Part shown: piece by piece, positions 8,326 to 17,389 of the stretch
How the letters are laid out: each line of letters begins with the position of its first letter
How positions within the stretch are numbered: the stretch's first letter is position 1
Origin: Caldifarciminota bacterium
GTDB lineage: Bacteria; Hydrothermota; Tepidihabitantia; SM23-42
Assembly (NCBI GenBank): GCA_027026255.1
Contig: JALVOT010000007.1
Span: forward strand, 1-64,000
Length of the DNA stretch: 64,000 nt
Reading direction: 5' to 3'
Program-made: the position numbers and the translations under genes
The notes under the pieces: generated by a model
The model's database searches: none
Told to the model about the DNA's origin: nothing
What the model saw: the letters and a program-made list of their open reading frames with translations, nothing else

Positions 8326-9714
8326 TTATTGATTAACTATATGTATTGACTGATGATAGAAATTGTCACTTGCCTCCGCAATCATCTCACCCAGCGTGGG
8401 ATGGGGGTGAATGACCCGTGCCAGGGCAGCAACCTTCATTCCCGCGGAGATTGCAAGACTTGCCTCACCGATAAGACTGGGTGATTCAACCCCGAGGATA
8501 TGAAGACCCAATAAATTACCTTTCTCATCACCGACAATCTTTATCAATCCTTCAATCTGGTCCATCACCACTGCCTTACCTGATGCACGATAAGGAAATC
8601 GACCAATACGAATCGAATAGCCTTTATCCCGTGCCTGTTCTTCACTCAGTCCTACTGAAGATAGAGCGGGATATGTAAAAACACAAGATGGAATCGGGTG
8701 GACCTTAAGACCTTCCATCTGCCCGGTAACAGCATCTGCCGCAATCATTCCCTGCCGTGTTGCCTTATGGGCAAGCAAAGGCGGTCCGGTAATATCACCA
8801 ATCGCAAAAATATTTTCGATATCGGTTCGCATATCGTTATCAACCAGAATAAAACCGTGCCCGGATAAATTCAGACCGAGTTCCTTGAATGGTAAATCAA
8901 CCGGCCTCCTTCCCACTGTTACCAGAATCGCATCAAAATATTTCCTTTCTATAATCTCACCAATCTTGATATCTGTTTCCACTTTATTATCCGTGATCTT
9001 CGCACTTGAAACCTGTGCATTCCGATAGATATCAATCCCCTGCTTTTTCAACAACCGATAGAGTATCTCACACAACTCCCTTTCCATGCCTGGCAGAATC
9101 TGTTCCATCATCTCGACAACCGTCACCTGACAGTCCAAACGGGAATAGATGGTTGCCATTTCAAGTCCTGAAGCTCCGGCCCCGATAATAAGTAAAGTCT
9201 TTGGAATCCTTTTTAAATTAAGAGCGTCATCAGTATTTAATATAAATTTATGATCAAAATCAAGATCGGGCAGTGGCATCGCTTCAGTTCCTGCAGCAAT
9301 AATAATATTTTTGGCTTCAAATATATTTTCCCTGTCTTCAATCAGCACCCTGACCTGATTCCTATTAATTATCCGGGCAGTACCTTCTATCCAATCAACT
9401 CCATTCTTTTTAAAAAGATACTCCACCCCTTTTCTCATTCTCTTTACTACACCATCTTTCCAGTTCTTAAGGGTCTCTATATTCAAGGAAAAATTACCAC
9501 AAAAACCAAATTTTTCAGCCCTTTTTACATCATCCTTAAAACCGACCGCATAGATCAGTGCCTTGGTTGGTATACATCCTGAATTCAGGCAGAGTCCACC
9601 GAGTTCATCACGTTCAATTACCAAAACTTTTTTTCCCCTCTGGGCAAGCCTGATTGCACAGGGATAACCTCCAGGTCCTGCCCCGACAATGATCACATCA
9701 TAATTTTTCATCAT
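8326..9714 (-). CDS. lpdA: Dihydrolipoyl dehydrogenase
   Basis: A 462-residue FAD/NAD disulfide oxidoreductase that reoxidises dihydrolipoamide in 2-oxoacid dehydrogenase or glycine-cleavage complexes. It has GAGPGG for FAD at residues 11-16, the redox pair C42/C47 in GGLCLNSGCIPT, an NAD-binding GAGASGLE, the second FAD motif FAIGDIT, and the C-terminal HPHPTLGE His/Glu pair of the dimer active site. No partner E1, E2 or gcv genes are nearby, so the complex it serves cannot be told. Its promoter puts the -10 box 3 bases from the first ATG and 6 from the second (9711). The second is the more likely start of a leaderless message. Confidence 0.92.
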   Translation of the reverse strand: MMKNYDVIIVGAGPGGYPCAIRLAQRGKKVLVIERDELGGLCLNSGCIPTKALIYAVGFKDDVKRAEKFGFCGNFSLNIETLKNWKDGVVKRMRKGVEYLFKKNGVDWIEGTARIINRNQVRVLIEDRENIFEAKNIIIAAGTEAMPLPDLDFDHKFILNTDDALNLKRIPKTLLIIGAGASGLEMATIYSRLDCQVTVVEMMEQILPGMERELCEILYRLLKKQGIDIYRNAQVSSAKITDNKVETDIKIGEIIERKYFDAILVTVGRRPVDLPFKELGLNLSGHGFILVDNDMRTDIENIFAIGDITGPPLLAHKATRQGMIAADAVTGQMEGLKVHPIPSCVFTYPALSSVGLSEEQARDKGYSIRIGRFPYRASGKAVVMDQIEGLIKIVGDEKGNLLGLHILGVESPSLIGEASLAISAGMKVAALARVIHPHPTLGEMIAEASDNFYHQSIHIVNQ

Positions 9715-9717
9715 CCC

Positions 9718-9745
9718 ATTATAACAAAGCTTGCGGTAAAGTCAA
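9718..9745 (-). promoter_or_regulatory. Promoter of lpdA
   Basis: Minus strand TTGACT (9745-9740), 16 bases, TATAAT (9723-9718). The second ATG of lpdA (9711) is 6 bases downstream, giving a leaderless arrangement. Confidence 0.8.
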
Positions 9746-9751
9746 TATAGA

Positions 9752-10873
9752 TTAGAAAAAAAGGGATTTAAAGGATTGTAGGCAGAAAAACAGAAAATTT
9801 GAATGAAAATCAAAATTTATACGGGGCAGAAGGAAATTCACCCAGATACGATTTTTTTTCACAAATGTGAAAAACCTCTCGATTGTATCGTCATTCAGAG
9901 TCCGGGCAATATCACGTATATATCTACCGATATCAAATTCAGACTTTAATGTAGTACGCCAGGTGAGTTCGTAGTCAGCCAAATTATAATGGGATTTCAA
10001 AGCCCTGGTAAGTTTATTTACGGCAATCTCCGAACAGAGCAGCCCATAAAAGATACCTCCACCAGTTGTTGTCTTTATTTGACCGGCCGCCTCCCCTACT
10101 GCAAGAACCATATTTTTTACACTTTTATCGATAGGACCGTAGGCGATGGGTTTTACCTTTATTCTATTTTTAATATTTTTATTATTTAAATTCAGCCTTT
10201 CAATCATGAATTTATTTAACCACTCCTTTTGTCTATTGTAGCCGAGCATACCGATGCGGGCGTTTTCAAAACCCGCAGGTACTACCCAGGCGAATGACCC
10301 CGGAGCAAAGTTCTGGCCAATATGTATTGTAATCTGCTCCTCAGGAATAAATAATTGGGCACTAACCTGAAAACCGTAAAGGAAGCTCTGCGGTTTTCCC
10401 AGACCAATCTTTTTATGTAATTCATAATTAATCCCGGTAGCAAGTACGACCGCCTTAGCCTGAAATTTTCTTTTTCTGGTCCTGACTATATAATTATCAT
10501 TCGAATCATCAATATCAATCACCCTTTCTCCGCAAAATGTTTCTACCCCCAACCTCTGTGCCATAGTCGAAATCCCCTTATCAAAAATTCTTCGATCTAA
10601 TACATAGGCAAAGTTATCATCTGCCTTATAGACAAGACGCTGACCCTTTGGTGAAACAAAAACAATTGAGTTGAATCTTCCCAAAATCGATTTTGATGGA
10701 AGATCAAACCTCCGGAATGCTTCTTTACTTACAACACCTGCACAGATCACTCCTGTGCCAATTTCTTTCTTCTTTTCCAGAAGACAGACCTTAAATCTCC
10801 GGTCAGCCAGTTGGTATGCAGTAAAAGACCCTATCGGCCCGGCTCCGATAACTACAATATCAAACTTTTTCAT
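9752..10873 (-). CDS. FAD-dependent geranylgeranyl-reductase family protein
   Basis: A flavoprotein of about 373 residues. It has an N-terminal Rossmann motif GAGPIGS with KVCLLEKKKEIGTG, a CAGVVS segment, a VVLATGI strand, and a second FAD motif VLAVGEAAGQIKTTTGGGI. This combination is typical of the geranylgeranyl reductase/digeranylgeranylglycerophospholipid reductase family, which hydrogenates isoprenoid chains or tRNA/lipid substrates. The exact substrate cannot be read. The ATG at 10873 follows the stop of the sugar transferase by one base and is preferred over an in-frame TTG at 10885. The C-terminus is rich in Phe and basic residues. Confidence 0.8.
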   Translation of the reverse strand: MKKFDIVVIGAGPIGSFTAYQLADRRFKVCLLEKKKEIGTGVICAGVVSKEAFRRFDLPSKSILGRFNSIVFVSPKGQRLVYKADDNFAYVLDRRIFDKGISTMAQRLGVETFCGERVIDIDDSNDNYIVRTRKRKFQAKAVVLATGINYELHKKIGLGKPQSFLYGFQVSAQLFIPEEQITIHIGQNFAPGSFAWVVPAGFENARIGMLGYNRQKEWLNKFMIERLNLNNKNIKNRIKVKPIAYGPIDKSVKNMVLAVGEAAGQIKTTTGGGIFYGLLCSEIAVNKLTRALKSHYNLADYELTWRTTLKSEFDIGRYIRDIARTLNDDTIERFFTFVKKNRIWVNFLLPRINFDFHSNFLFFCLQSFKSLFF

Positions 10874-10874
10874 C

Positions 10875-11516
10875 TCAGATCTCAATCATTTTTAATAATC
10901 TTATCTTCCGGCCTCGTTTTTCCCAGTTACAGGAAAATGTAATCAGTAATGAAAAAATTATAAGTTTTATATCAAAATTAATACTGTGCTTTTTTGCATA
11001 TTGAACATCATATTTGAATTTCTTACTTCTGGGCAGGTCACGGTCGGCAAAAATCTGACTGATACCGGTAAGTCCTGGTTTTATCAATACCCGTTCCTGG
11101 TATCCAGGAATCTCGGTCATATTAATTGAACCACAATTTGCATGAATCTCTATCTCACCCGGAAGGAGTGGTCTCGGCCCAACAAAACTCATATCACCAA
11201 TAAGAATGTTTATTAACTGAGGAAGCTCATCAAGTGCGGTTCTTCGCAAAATATAACCAACCCTGGTAACCCGGGGGTCGTCGGGCCGTGCCTGAATATT
11301 TACCTTCTCAGAAAGTGCGGATTTATACATCGAACGGAACTTATAAGATTTAAATAATTTCCCGTTTCTGCCAACTCGATTCTGTTTTATCAAAAACGGA
11401 AAACCATCTTCAATAATTATCAGCATAGCAATAATTGCCCATAACCAAACAGATATCAACAGACCTATAGCCGATAACATAATATCAAAAATTCTCTTCT
11501 TCAATTCTTTCGTCAT
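10875..11516 (-). CDS. Bacterial sugar transferase (undecaprenyl-P glycosyl-1-P transferase type)
   Basis: A 213-residue member of the monotopic phosphoglycosyl transferase family (WcaJ/PglC C-terminal domain). These enzymes move a sugar phosphate from UDP-sugar to a polyprenyl phosphate and start exopolysaccharide or O-antigen synthesis. Visible signatures are the N-terminal hydrophobic re-entrant helix, KFRSMY, RRTALDELPQL with the catalytic Asp-Glu, GDMSFVGPRPLLPGE, and KPGLTGISQI. It is a short form without the extra N-terminal membrane region. The gene is first in a two-gene unit with the flavoprotein downstream. No polysaccharide cluster surrounds it. Confidence 0.88.
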   Translation of the reverse strand: MTKELKKRIFDIMLSAIGLLISVWLWAIIAMLIIIEDGFPFLIKQNRVGRNGKLFKSYKFRSMYKSALSEKVNIQARPDDPRVTRVGYILRRTALDELPQLINILIGDMSFVGPRPLLPGEIEIHANCGSINMTEIPGYQERVLIKPGLTGISQIFADRDLPRSKKFKYDVQYAKKHSINFDIKLIIFSLLITFSCNWEKRGRKIRLLKMIEI

Positions 11517-11542
11517 CTAACTACTCCTTTTTGAAATAGAAT

Positions 11543-11570
11543 TCAGTATACTAATTTAACAGAATTTGTC
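11543..11570 (-). promoter_or_regulatory. Promoter of the sugar transferase
   Basis: Minus strand TTGACA (11570-11565), 16 bases, TATACT (11548-11543). The leader of about 25 bases carries AAGGAG. Confidence 0.7.
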
Positions 11571-11575
11571 AAGAC

Positions 11576-11984
11576 CTATAACTGCTGGATTTTTTCCGAT
11601 ATTGAACGAAAAACGATATCCCATCTCTGATTTTCATAGATGCCGGAAAAAATCATCTTTTCTTCCTGCAGTAATACTACATAGCACAAAACCATCCCGA
11701 ATAAATCGTTAAATATTACCAGCACTGTCACACCGATTATTTGACATTCATTACCAATCAAAAAACAGAAGTATACGATATTAGATACACCCAAACCTCA
11801 AAAATAACCAGACATTGAATCATCCCCTGAGAAATTTATTAAGCACATAAACTCCTTGAGTTTTTCGCTAAAAGCCCTGAATTTCAAGGACTTTTCGCCA
11901 ATCTTCAACAATTTACATTCACTGCCGTCCCATATCTATACCCTTACCGTTTCATATTCTTCTTCAGAGATTGTGCCCTCAAAA
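11576..11984 (-). pseudogene. Decayed gene of unknown function
   Basis: In the 600-base gap between the sugar transferase and the GH84 gene, one minus-strand frame reads like coding sequence but carries in-frame stops. FEGTISEEEYETVRV, stop, IWDGSECKLLKIGEK..., LKEFMCLINFSGDD..., stop, then an open stretch of about 70 residues ending in RSISEKIQQL. The charged, helical composition of the first half looks like a real protein. No family is recognised. The rest of the gap (11985-12113) shows nothing clear. Confidence 0.35.
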
Positions 11985-12113
11985 TTTATATTATAAGCTG
12001 TGTCTTTTCAGCTGAATAGTAAAACCGTATTTTAAGGATGGCGGATTGAACACCGCCCGGAATTTAATACCCCTTCCAATTCTGCTCAATGAAAATGTGC
12101 AGGCCGGTGTTTA

Positions 12114-12962
12114 TTAATGACAAACCGCACTCTTTTCTGCAATCTGCCAGGCTCTATTTGGTCTATACCCGTATGGGTTTTTAAAGAACTGAAATGCAGT
12201 AAAGAGTAAGGGCTTTGATTCCCGGTAATTATTCATCGGGTTAATTAAAATACCTCCGGTCATTTTAACAATATCCTTACTCCTGCCATTATAAGGAAAC
12301 CTTAATATCTTTCCCGGTATATAATCATTAGCAAAGATATTATCCCACAGAACAGGAGACCTTTTTAGAAGCCTGGTAATCTTTATAATATCAGCCTTAG
12401 TAATCCTTTTTGACACCACCCTATTTCCGGTCCAGAAGATACCAATCCTTTCATTCAATCTCTGACTGATTACCTTAATATATTCGGTCTCTTCAAAACC
12501 ACGATACTGGGTGGGACAGAAAAGAAGAACCGGATGCCGGAACCTTTTTGCCAGGAATTTATAGACCCCATTCAGAATTGAGGTCTGCATCATTGCTACT
12601 TCTTCAATTAATGGCACATTAATATCATCAAAGAAAATCGCGAACTCTTTTATACCTATATCCAGCATCAATCTTATCTTCTTAATTACTTTATTCAGAT
12701 CAGGATTTTTAGCTGGTGAAAGTGCATAGATAAACCTCACGCCATTTTTTTCTGCGTAATCATTTAATCTATCAAATTGTTCAAGTATCCTTTTTGGATA
12801 GGGAACCGCCCATCTCTGCCTGTGATAGGGGTCAGATTTCGGACCGTACAAATAGGTATTGGCACCACACTTTGAAAGGAACTTGATAAGATCACAGCGC
12901 TGTAAAAAGGTGTACGGTTTTCCATAAAAACCTTCAACAACACCAAATAATCTATCGGTCAT
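12114..12962 (-). CDS. GH84 O-GlcNAcase/hyaluronidase catalytic domain protein
   Basis: A 282-residue single-domain protein of glycoside hydrolase family 84 (beta-N-acetylglucosaminidase/protein O-GlcNAcase). It starts directly with FGVVEGFYGKPYT, then TYLYGPKSDPYHRQRW, and carries the tandem catalytic aspartates D112-D113 in AIFFDDIN, then FCPTQYRG and IFWTGNRVVS of the substrate site. GH84 uses substrate-assisted catalysis through the N-acetyl group. There is no signal peptide and no accessory domain, so it should be cytoplasmic, unlike the large secreted clostridial or Bacteroides forms. Its start overlaps the upstream coiled-coil gene by 11 bases; sppA lies before that. Confidence 0.85.
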   Translation of the reverse strand: MTDRLFGVVEGFYGKPYTFLQRCDLIKFLSKCGANTYLYGPKSDPYHRQRWAVPYPKRILEQFDRLNDYAEKNGVRFIYALSPAKNPDLNKVIKKIRLMLDIGIKEFAIFFDDINVPLIEEVAMMQTSILNGVYKFLAKRFRHPVLLFCPTQYRGFEETEYIKVISQRLNERIGIFWTGNRVVSKRITKADIIKITRLLKRSPVLWDNIFANDYIPGKILRFPYNGRSKDIVKMTGGILINPMNNYRESKPLLFTAFQFFKNPYGYRPNRAWQIAEKSAVCH

Positions 12963-13230
12963 GCTTCAATTCTTCCAACAACTTAAGCCAGAGTTTGGGC
13001 TGTTTTCTTAATCGCGCCAGTTCCCTTTCTTTATCAATATGATAACGCCTTTGTAATGAAGTTATTGAATCCTCCAATTCCCGGGTTTGTGTAATATGCT
13101 GACGCAGTCTCCTTTCTTCTTTTAAATATTGAATCAATCTATTGTCATAGCCTTTATTTGAACAAAAAAGAATAAATACAAAAAAGATGGAAACTATGAT
13201 TCTTTTGTGTTTCAAAAGATTCAAACTCAA
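12952..13230 (-). CDS. Small membrane-anchored coiled-coil protein
   Basis: A 92-residue protein with an N-terminal hydrophobic segment (about 10-24, FFVFILFCSNKG) that could be a signal anchor or an atypical lipoprotein signal. A charged coiled coil follows (about 30-75). I do not recognise the family; size and layout recall FtsB/DivIC-like or envelope tether proteins. It starts at a TTG overlapping the sppA stop by three bases and its end overlaps the GH84 start, so the three genes form one translationally coupled unit. Confidence 0.55.
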   Translation of the reverse strand: MSLNLLKHKRIIVSIFFVFILFCSNKGYDNRLIQYLKEERRLRQHITQTRELEDSITSLQRRYHIDKERELARLRKQPKLWLKLLEELKHDR

Positions 13231-14063
13231 TGCCAGATATATGATAACTTAGGTAAAAATAAGTATTCGGTCGGCTTTGTAAAAAGGTCAATAAGACTGA
13301 ACCTCCTTGGCGGATATACAATATTCGGCTTTTCAATACCAACTTTTTTTCCGGCAATCTTTACTGCATCTTCAAATGAACCAAGTGTATCTACAAAGCC
13401 CAATGTCTTCGCCTGCCTTCCACTGAAGATACGGCCGTCAGCAAATTTCAATACACTATCCCTCTCAATCCCACGATTTTCTACAGTAACCTCAACGAAC
13501 TGGTCATAGACATCAATCACGACCTCACGCATCAATTTCTTCTCTTTTCCCGTCATCGGTCTGAATGGCGAACCGATATCCTTGTGCTCCCTTGATTTAA
13601 TAATCTCAAAATTTATTCCTAATTTTTTGAGTAACTTCTCAAACACCGGAAATTCCATAATTACACCGATGGAACCGGTGATGGTTCCAGGATTGGCAAC
13701 AATCACATCCGCGGGAAGTGATATATAATATCCTCCTGATGCAGCTATTGCACCCATTGATACTACCACTGGTTTGCTCTTCTTCACCTTTTTCACTTCA
13801 TCATAAATCTCCTGGGCTGCTGCCACGCCACCGCCCGGTGAATCAACTCTGATAACAATCGCCTTTATTGATGGATCATCGCCAAAATTTTTCAGGTCCT
13901 GAACAATATATTTTGAAGAACTTATAACATTTACAACCTCAACAACACCAATATTACCGCCCCCAACGAACCCCCTGAACTGTCGTGCTGAAAGACCGAC
14001 CACGATCCCAATCACTATCGCCACCGCCAGCATAATTGTAATAATGATAGTAGACTTCTTCAT
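13227..14063 (-). CDS. sppA: Signal peptide peptidase SppA
   Basis: A 278-residue membrane-anchored serine protease that degrades cleaved signal peptides. It has one N-terminal membrane helix (about 5-25). The Clp-fold protease domain has nucleophile Ser109 in GAIAASGGYY and a general-base Lys (about 161) in HKDIGSPFR, which fits the Ser/Lys dyad of the short, octameric Gram-positive-type SppA. RVDSPGGG is the oxyanion region. The promoter is TTGACT-N16-TAGAAT with its -10 box 9 bases from the ATG, so the leader is at most a few bases. It heads the unit sppA, coiled-coil protein, GH84. Confidence 0.9.
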   Translation of the reverse strand: MKKSTIIITIMLAVAIVIGIVVGLSARQFRGFVGGGNIGVVEVVNVISSSKYIVQDLKNFGDDPSIKAIVIRVDSPGGGVAAAQEIYDEVKKVKKSKPVVVSMGAIAASGGYYISLPADVIVANPGTITGSIGVIMEFPVFEKLLKKLGINFEIIKSREHKDIGSPFRPMTGKEKKLMREVVIDVYDQFVEVTVENRGIERDSVLKFADGRIFSGRQAKTLGFVDTLGSFEDAVKIAGKKVGIEKPNIVYPPRRFSLIDLFTKPTEYLFLPKLSYIWH

Positions 14064-14072
14064 CTTGTCTTT

Positions 14073-14100
14073 ATTCTATCTAAATCTCAGACCAAGTCAA
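14073..14100 (-). promoter_or_regulatory. Promoter of sppA
   Basis: Minus strand TTGACT (14100-14095), 16 bases, TAGAAT (14078-14073); the ATG follows after 9 bases. Confidence 0.65.
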
Positions 14101-14168
14101 GGTTTCGTTTTTCCAAACCCAAAGGTCTTCTCAGGGTAGATACCATCTCCTGGCCTCCTACAATTCAG

Positions 14169-14520
14169 CTGACTCCTCTCCACTTTTTGTCCTGGTTTTT
14201 GTAAGCTATGTTACGATATAGCCGAGGGGCGTCTCGCCCCGAGGCGGGAACGCCTGGCGAGCTGCCGGAGATTCTGAAACGAGTTAAGAATGACAAACCT
14301 CCAGCGGGCGGCGGGGACGCCGCCCGCGCTGAGAAAAATGGAGGCGTCTCCAGCACTGGTGAAAATTGAACCGATGACCAATAAAATAATACAAAAAAGA
14401 AGAACGAAGTTATTGAGTATTCTTCGCCCTGGTTTAATAATCTCACAGGAGTTCATTCTAACCAAAATGCCATTGCAATTAATTTCGGGAGACACAACGA
14501 AAAAAGTGGAGAGGAGTCAG
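14169..14520 (+). mobile_element. MITE-like element, copy 1
   Basis: A 352-base non-coding element with terminal inverted repeats (CTGACTCCTCTCCACTTTTT at the left, its complement at the right). It is flanked on both sides by the 9-base duplication ACAATTCAG (14160-14168 and 14521-14529). Inside are two GC-rich hairpins (around 14220-14245 and 14305-14330) and the widespread ATTCTTAACTCGTTTCAGAAT-type repeat in reverse. It has no transposase. The CTGACTC ends and 9-base duplication resemble the IS50/IS4-family type, which could supply the transposase in trans (inference). A diverged second copy lies inverted at 17390-17739. Confidence 0.85.
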
Positions 14521-14532
14521 ACAATTCAGGTA

Positions 14533-14560
14533 TTGACAAAATTCTATAGATGACTATATT
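14533..14560 (+). promoter_or_regulatory. Promoter of the SBBP gene
   Basis: TTGACA (14533-14538), 16 bases, TATATT (14555-14560). It begins 3 bases after the target duplication of MITE copy 1. The leader is about 85 bases and ends in GGAAGGAGG. Confidence 0.65.
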
Positions 14561-14650
14561 TTTATATATATTTATGAATCGGAATTTGGAAAAAGTTAAG
14601 GAAGATACATTTTTTTCGGAAATCTTTTTAAAAGACGGAAGGAGGATAAA

Positions 14651-17164
14651 ATGAATAATTTTCAAAGAATCATCAAAAGATTTGTTTTAGGAACTCTGGT
14701 TTTGGTTCCTTTTATGGGATATCCAGATGTGCCTGAACAAATGGTCAAAGATTGGCTTCACCGGGCTAACGGGTTTGAAGCCAATCAAGGTCAGATTAGT
14801 GATTTTAAAGGGAACCCGGTTAGTGAAGTTCTCTTTAGAGCCAATCTTCCAGGTTATTCAATCTTCATCACAGAAAGGGGAATAAGTTATGTCATCTATT
14901 CACCCGAAAATGATGATGCCTTTCAGACATTTAATACGCAGTTTGAAAATTCCAGACCTTCTAATGAATTCATTCATTATGCCCGAATCGATCTGGAACT
15001 TTTGAACTCACATATAGATAGGGATAATATTGAATTTTCTGATGAACTCCCCGGCTATACCAACTATTACTTACCAAATTGTTCTGATGGGGTGCTTTTT
15101 GTAAAAAGTTACCGAAGAATAAGAATTAAAGACATTTACCCCGGGATTGATTGGGTTTTCCGATACCAAAATGGCAAGTTACATCACGAGTTTGAAGTAG
15201 AACCGACTGCCGATGTAAATAATATAAAATTCAATGTTAGGTGGGCTGAGATTAAGATAAAAGAAGACGGCAAAAAACTTGTTTTTTCAACCCCGCTCGG
15301 GATAATAGAGGATGGCAGGATTTATGCCTATGAAGAAGGAAACAATAATTATCCGGATATTTCTTATAAGATAGTACAAGATAATTTGATTAGTTTTGAT
15401 GTAAAAAACTATTCTGGCAAAGGTAAACTCATAATCGACCCGCCCCTGGCACTTTTATGGGCAACCTATTACGGCGGCAGCGGAAATGATGAACTTTATT
15501 CAATCATCACGGACAGTTCGGGTAATATTTTTATATCAGGATGGACTCAATCAACCAATTTACCGGTTATGGATCCGGGCGGCGGTGCCTATTTTCAGGG
15601 GACATACAGCAGCGCTGATGATGGATTTATTTTGAAGTTCAATAAGAACGGTGTGCGGCAGTGGGCCACTTATTACGGGGGAAGCCGTTCTGAATCCTGT
15701 CGTTCGCTCACCCTCGATGATTCGGGTAATATTTTTGTAACTGGATGGACCTGGTCGAGTAATCTTCCACTTTATAATCCGGGCGGCGGTGCCTATTTTC
15801 AGGCAACGAATGCCGGATATTGCGATGTATTCATTTTGAAATTCAATAATGCCGGTGTGCGGCAGTGGGCCACTTATTACGGGGGCAGCGGTTATGATTA
15901 CGGCTACTCGATTACTGCTGATCGTTCAGGTAATATTCTTATCGAAGGCCATACAGAATCAAATAATTTCCCTCTCTACAACCCCGGTGGGGGAATTTAT
16001 TTCCAGGATACATATGCCGGCGGTTATGATCTGTTAATTTTAAAGTTCAGCAATACGGGCGTTCGGCAGTGGGCAACCTATTACGGCGGCAGCGGTTACG
16101 ATTACAACCGTTCAATTAAGGCAGACAATCTGAATAATATCTTTGTAACCGGATACACCAATTCATCTGATTTCCCGGTTCTCAATCCGGGCGGCGGAGT
16201 TTATTTCCAGGGGACAAATGCTGGCGGTGATGATGCGTTCATTTTAAAATTTATCAACGGCGGCGTGCGGCAGTGGGCCACTTATTACGGCGGAGCCGGA
16301 GATGATTATGGATGTTCAGTTACAAACAATAAAACGGGCGATATTTTCGTAGTGGGCTACACTTCTTCAGCTTACTTTCCAATTTATAATCCGGGCGGCG
16401 GTGCCTATTTTCAGGGCACGAATGCCGGAAACAGAGATGCCTTCATCTTGAAATTCAATAATACCGGTATGCGGCAGTGGGCCACTTATTACGGCGGGGC
16501 GGGGAATGATTACGGCTATTCAGTTGCTACTGATAAAACAGGCACTATTTTTATGGTCGGGAATACTTCGTCCGGTTATTTCCCGCTTTATAATCCGGGC
16601 GGCGGTGCCTATTTTCAGGAAACATTCGCAGGTATTATGGATGCATTCATTTTAAAATTTAGCAGCACTGGAGCAAGAGAGTGGGCGACATATTATGGCG
16701 GTTCCAAACAAGATTATGGATACTCAGTCACCACTGATATTTCCGGTAATATTCTGGTAGCCGGTGAAACCGCTTCGGGTAATTTCCCGCTTTATAATCC
16801 AGGCGGCGGTGCCTATTTTCAGGGCACGAATGCCGGTTCTTCCGATGCATACATCTTGAAATTCGAAACTTCCGTGGGCGTAAATGAAATTGATAAATCA
16901 GAAATCAAAAATATTTTCTTCTGGACACCGACATTCTTTAAAAACGAATTACCGTTGAAAATCAGCGGCTGCACAAAAAAACCCGTTAAAATAGTCTTAT
17001 ACAACTTATCCGGTTCAAAAGTTTTAGAAACGGTTTTCCCCTCATCCACATCCCCTGTCATCAAAAATATAAAGACAAAGCAACTACCATCGGGTATCTA
17101 CTTTTTAGAAGTCCATTACGGAAAGAAAAATATAGGTTACACAAAAGTCATAAAGCTAATGTAA
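14651..17164 (+). CDS. SBBP repeat beta-propeller protein with sorting domain
   Basis: An 837-residue secreted protein. It has a signal peptide (about 1-25) and an N-terminal beta domain (about 35-260; FEANQGQ, GISYVIYSPE, YPGIDWVFRYQNG) of the kind found before SBBP repeats. Seven repeats of exactly 68 residues follow, each beginning WATYYGG and containing LYNPGGGAYFQGTNAG, at about residues 270, 338, 406, 474, 542, 610 and 678. These should form a seven-bladed beta-propeller. The C-terminus (about 755-837) resembles a type-A type-IX-secretion sorting domain (LYNLSGSKVLET, LPSGIYFLEV). It is likely cell-surface or secreted; ligand unknown. The ribosome site is GGAAGGAGG. Confidence 0.85.
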   Translation: MNNFQRIIKRFVLGTLVLVPFMGYPDVPEQMVKDWLHRANGFEANQGQISDFKGNPVSEVLFRANLPGYSIFITERGISYVIYSPENDDAFQTFNTQFENSRPSNEFIHYARIDLELLNSHIDRDNIEFSDELPGYTNYYLPNCSDGVLFVKSYRRIRIKDIYPGIDWVFRYQNGKLHHEFEVEPTADVNNIKFNVRWAEIKIKEDGKKLVFSTPLGIIEDGRIYAYEEGNNNYPDISYKIVQDNLISFDVKNYSGKGKLIIDPPLALLWATYYGGSGNDELYSIITDSSGNIFISGWTQSTNLPVMDPGGGAYFQGTYSSADDGFILKFNKNGVRQWATYYGGSRSESCRSLTLDDSGNIFVTGWTWSSNLPLYNPGGGAYFQATNAGYCDVFILKFNNAGVRQWATYYGGSGYDYGYSITADRSGNILIEGHTESNNFPLYNPGGGIYFQDTYAGGYDLLILKFSNTGVRQWATYYGGSGYDYNRSIKADNLNNIFVTGYTNSSDFPVLNPGGGVYFQGTNAGGDDAFILKFINGGVRQWATYYGGAGDDYGCSVTNNKTGDIFVVGYTSSAYFPIYNPGGGAYFQGTNAGNRDAFILKFNNTGMRQWATYYGGAGNDYGYSVATDKTGTIFMVGNTSSGYFPLYNPGGGAYFQETFAGIMDAFILKFSSTGAREWATYYGGSKQDYGYSVTTDISGNILVAGETASGNFPLYNPGGGAYFQGTNAGSSDAYILKFETSVGVNEIDKSEIKNIFFWTPTFFKNELPLKISGCTKKPVKIVLYNLSGSKVLETVFPSSTSPVIKNIKTKQLPSGIYFLEVHYGKKNIGYTKVIKLM
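15458..16864 (+). repeat. Seven 204-bp tandem coding repeats
   Basis: Repeat units start at 15458, 15662, 15866, 16070, 16274, 16478 and 16682, each 204 bases, with no indels between units. DNA identity is high in blocks such as GGGCGGCGGTGCCTATTTTCAG, which suggests recent amplification or gene conversion. The variable part of each unit is the loop after WATYYGG. Confidence 0.85.
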
Positions 17165-17389
17165 AAGATTTTAACGAAATACTCAGAAAACGATATCCTG
17201 ATATTGTATTTAAAGAATGCGGGTATCGGATATGCATTCTGAATAAATTAGTAAAATTGTAGCACAGCAGGTTTCGTGCAACGAAAATTTTCCATCTGCT
17301 GCTGCGATACCCCGTTTCTCTGATACAGTATCTCTGCACTTCCCGGATATCATTTTCCCCGGCCGTTTCTCAGCACTCACGGCACAGCT

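Noticed and set aside
17158-17262. Coding-like fragment VKDFNEILRKRYPDIVFKE after the SBBP stop
   Set aside because: Only about 34 codons, no start or ribosome site, and no recognised family; too weak to call a gene.
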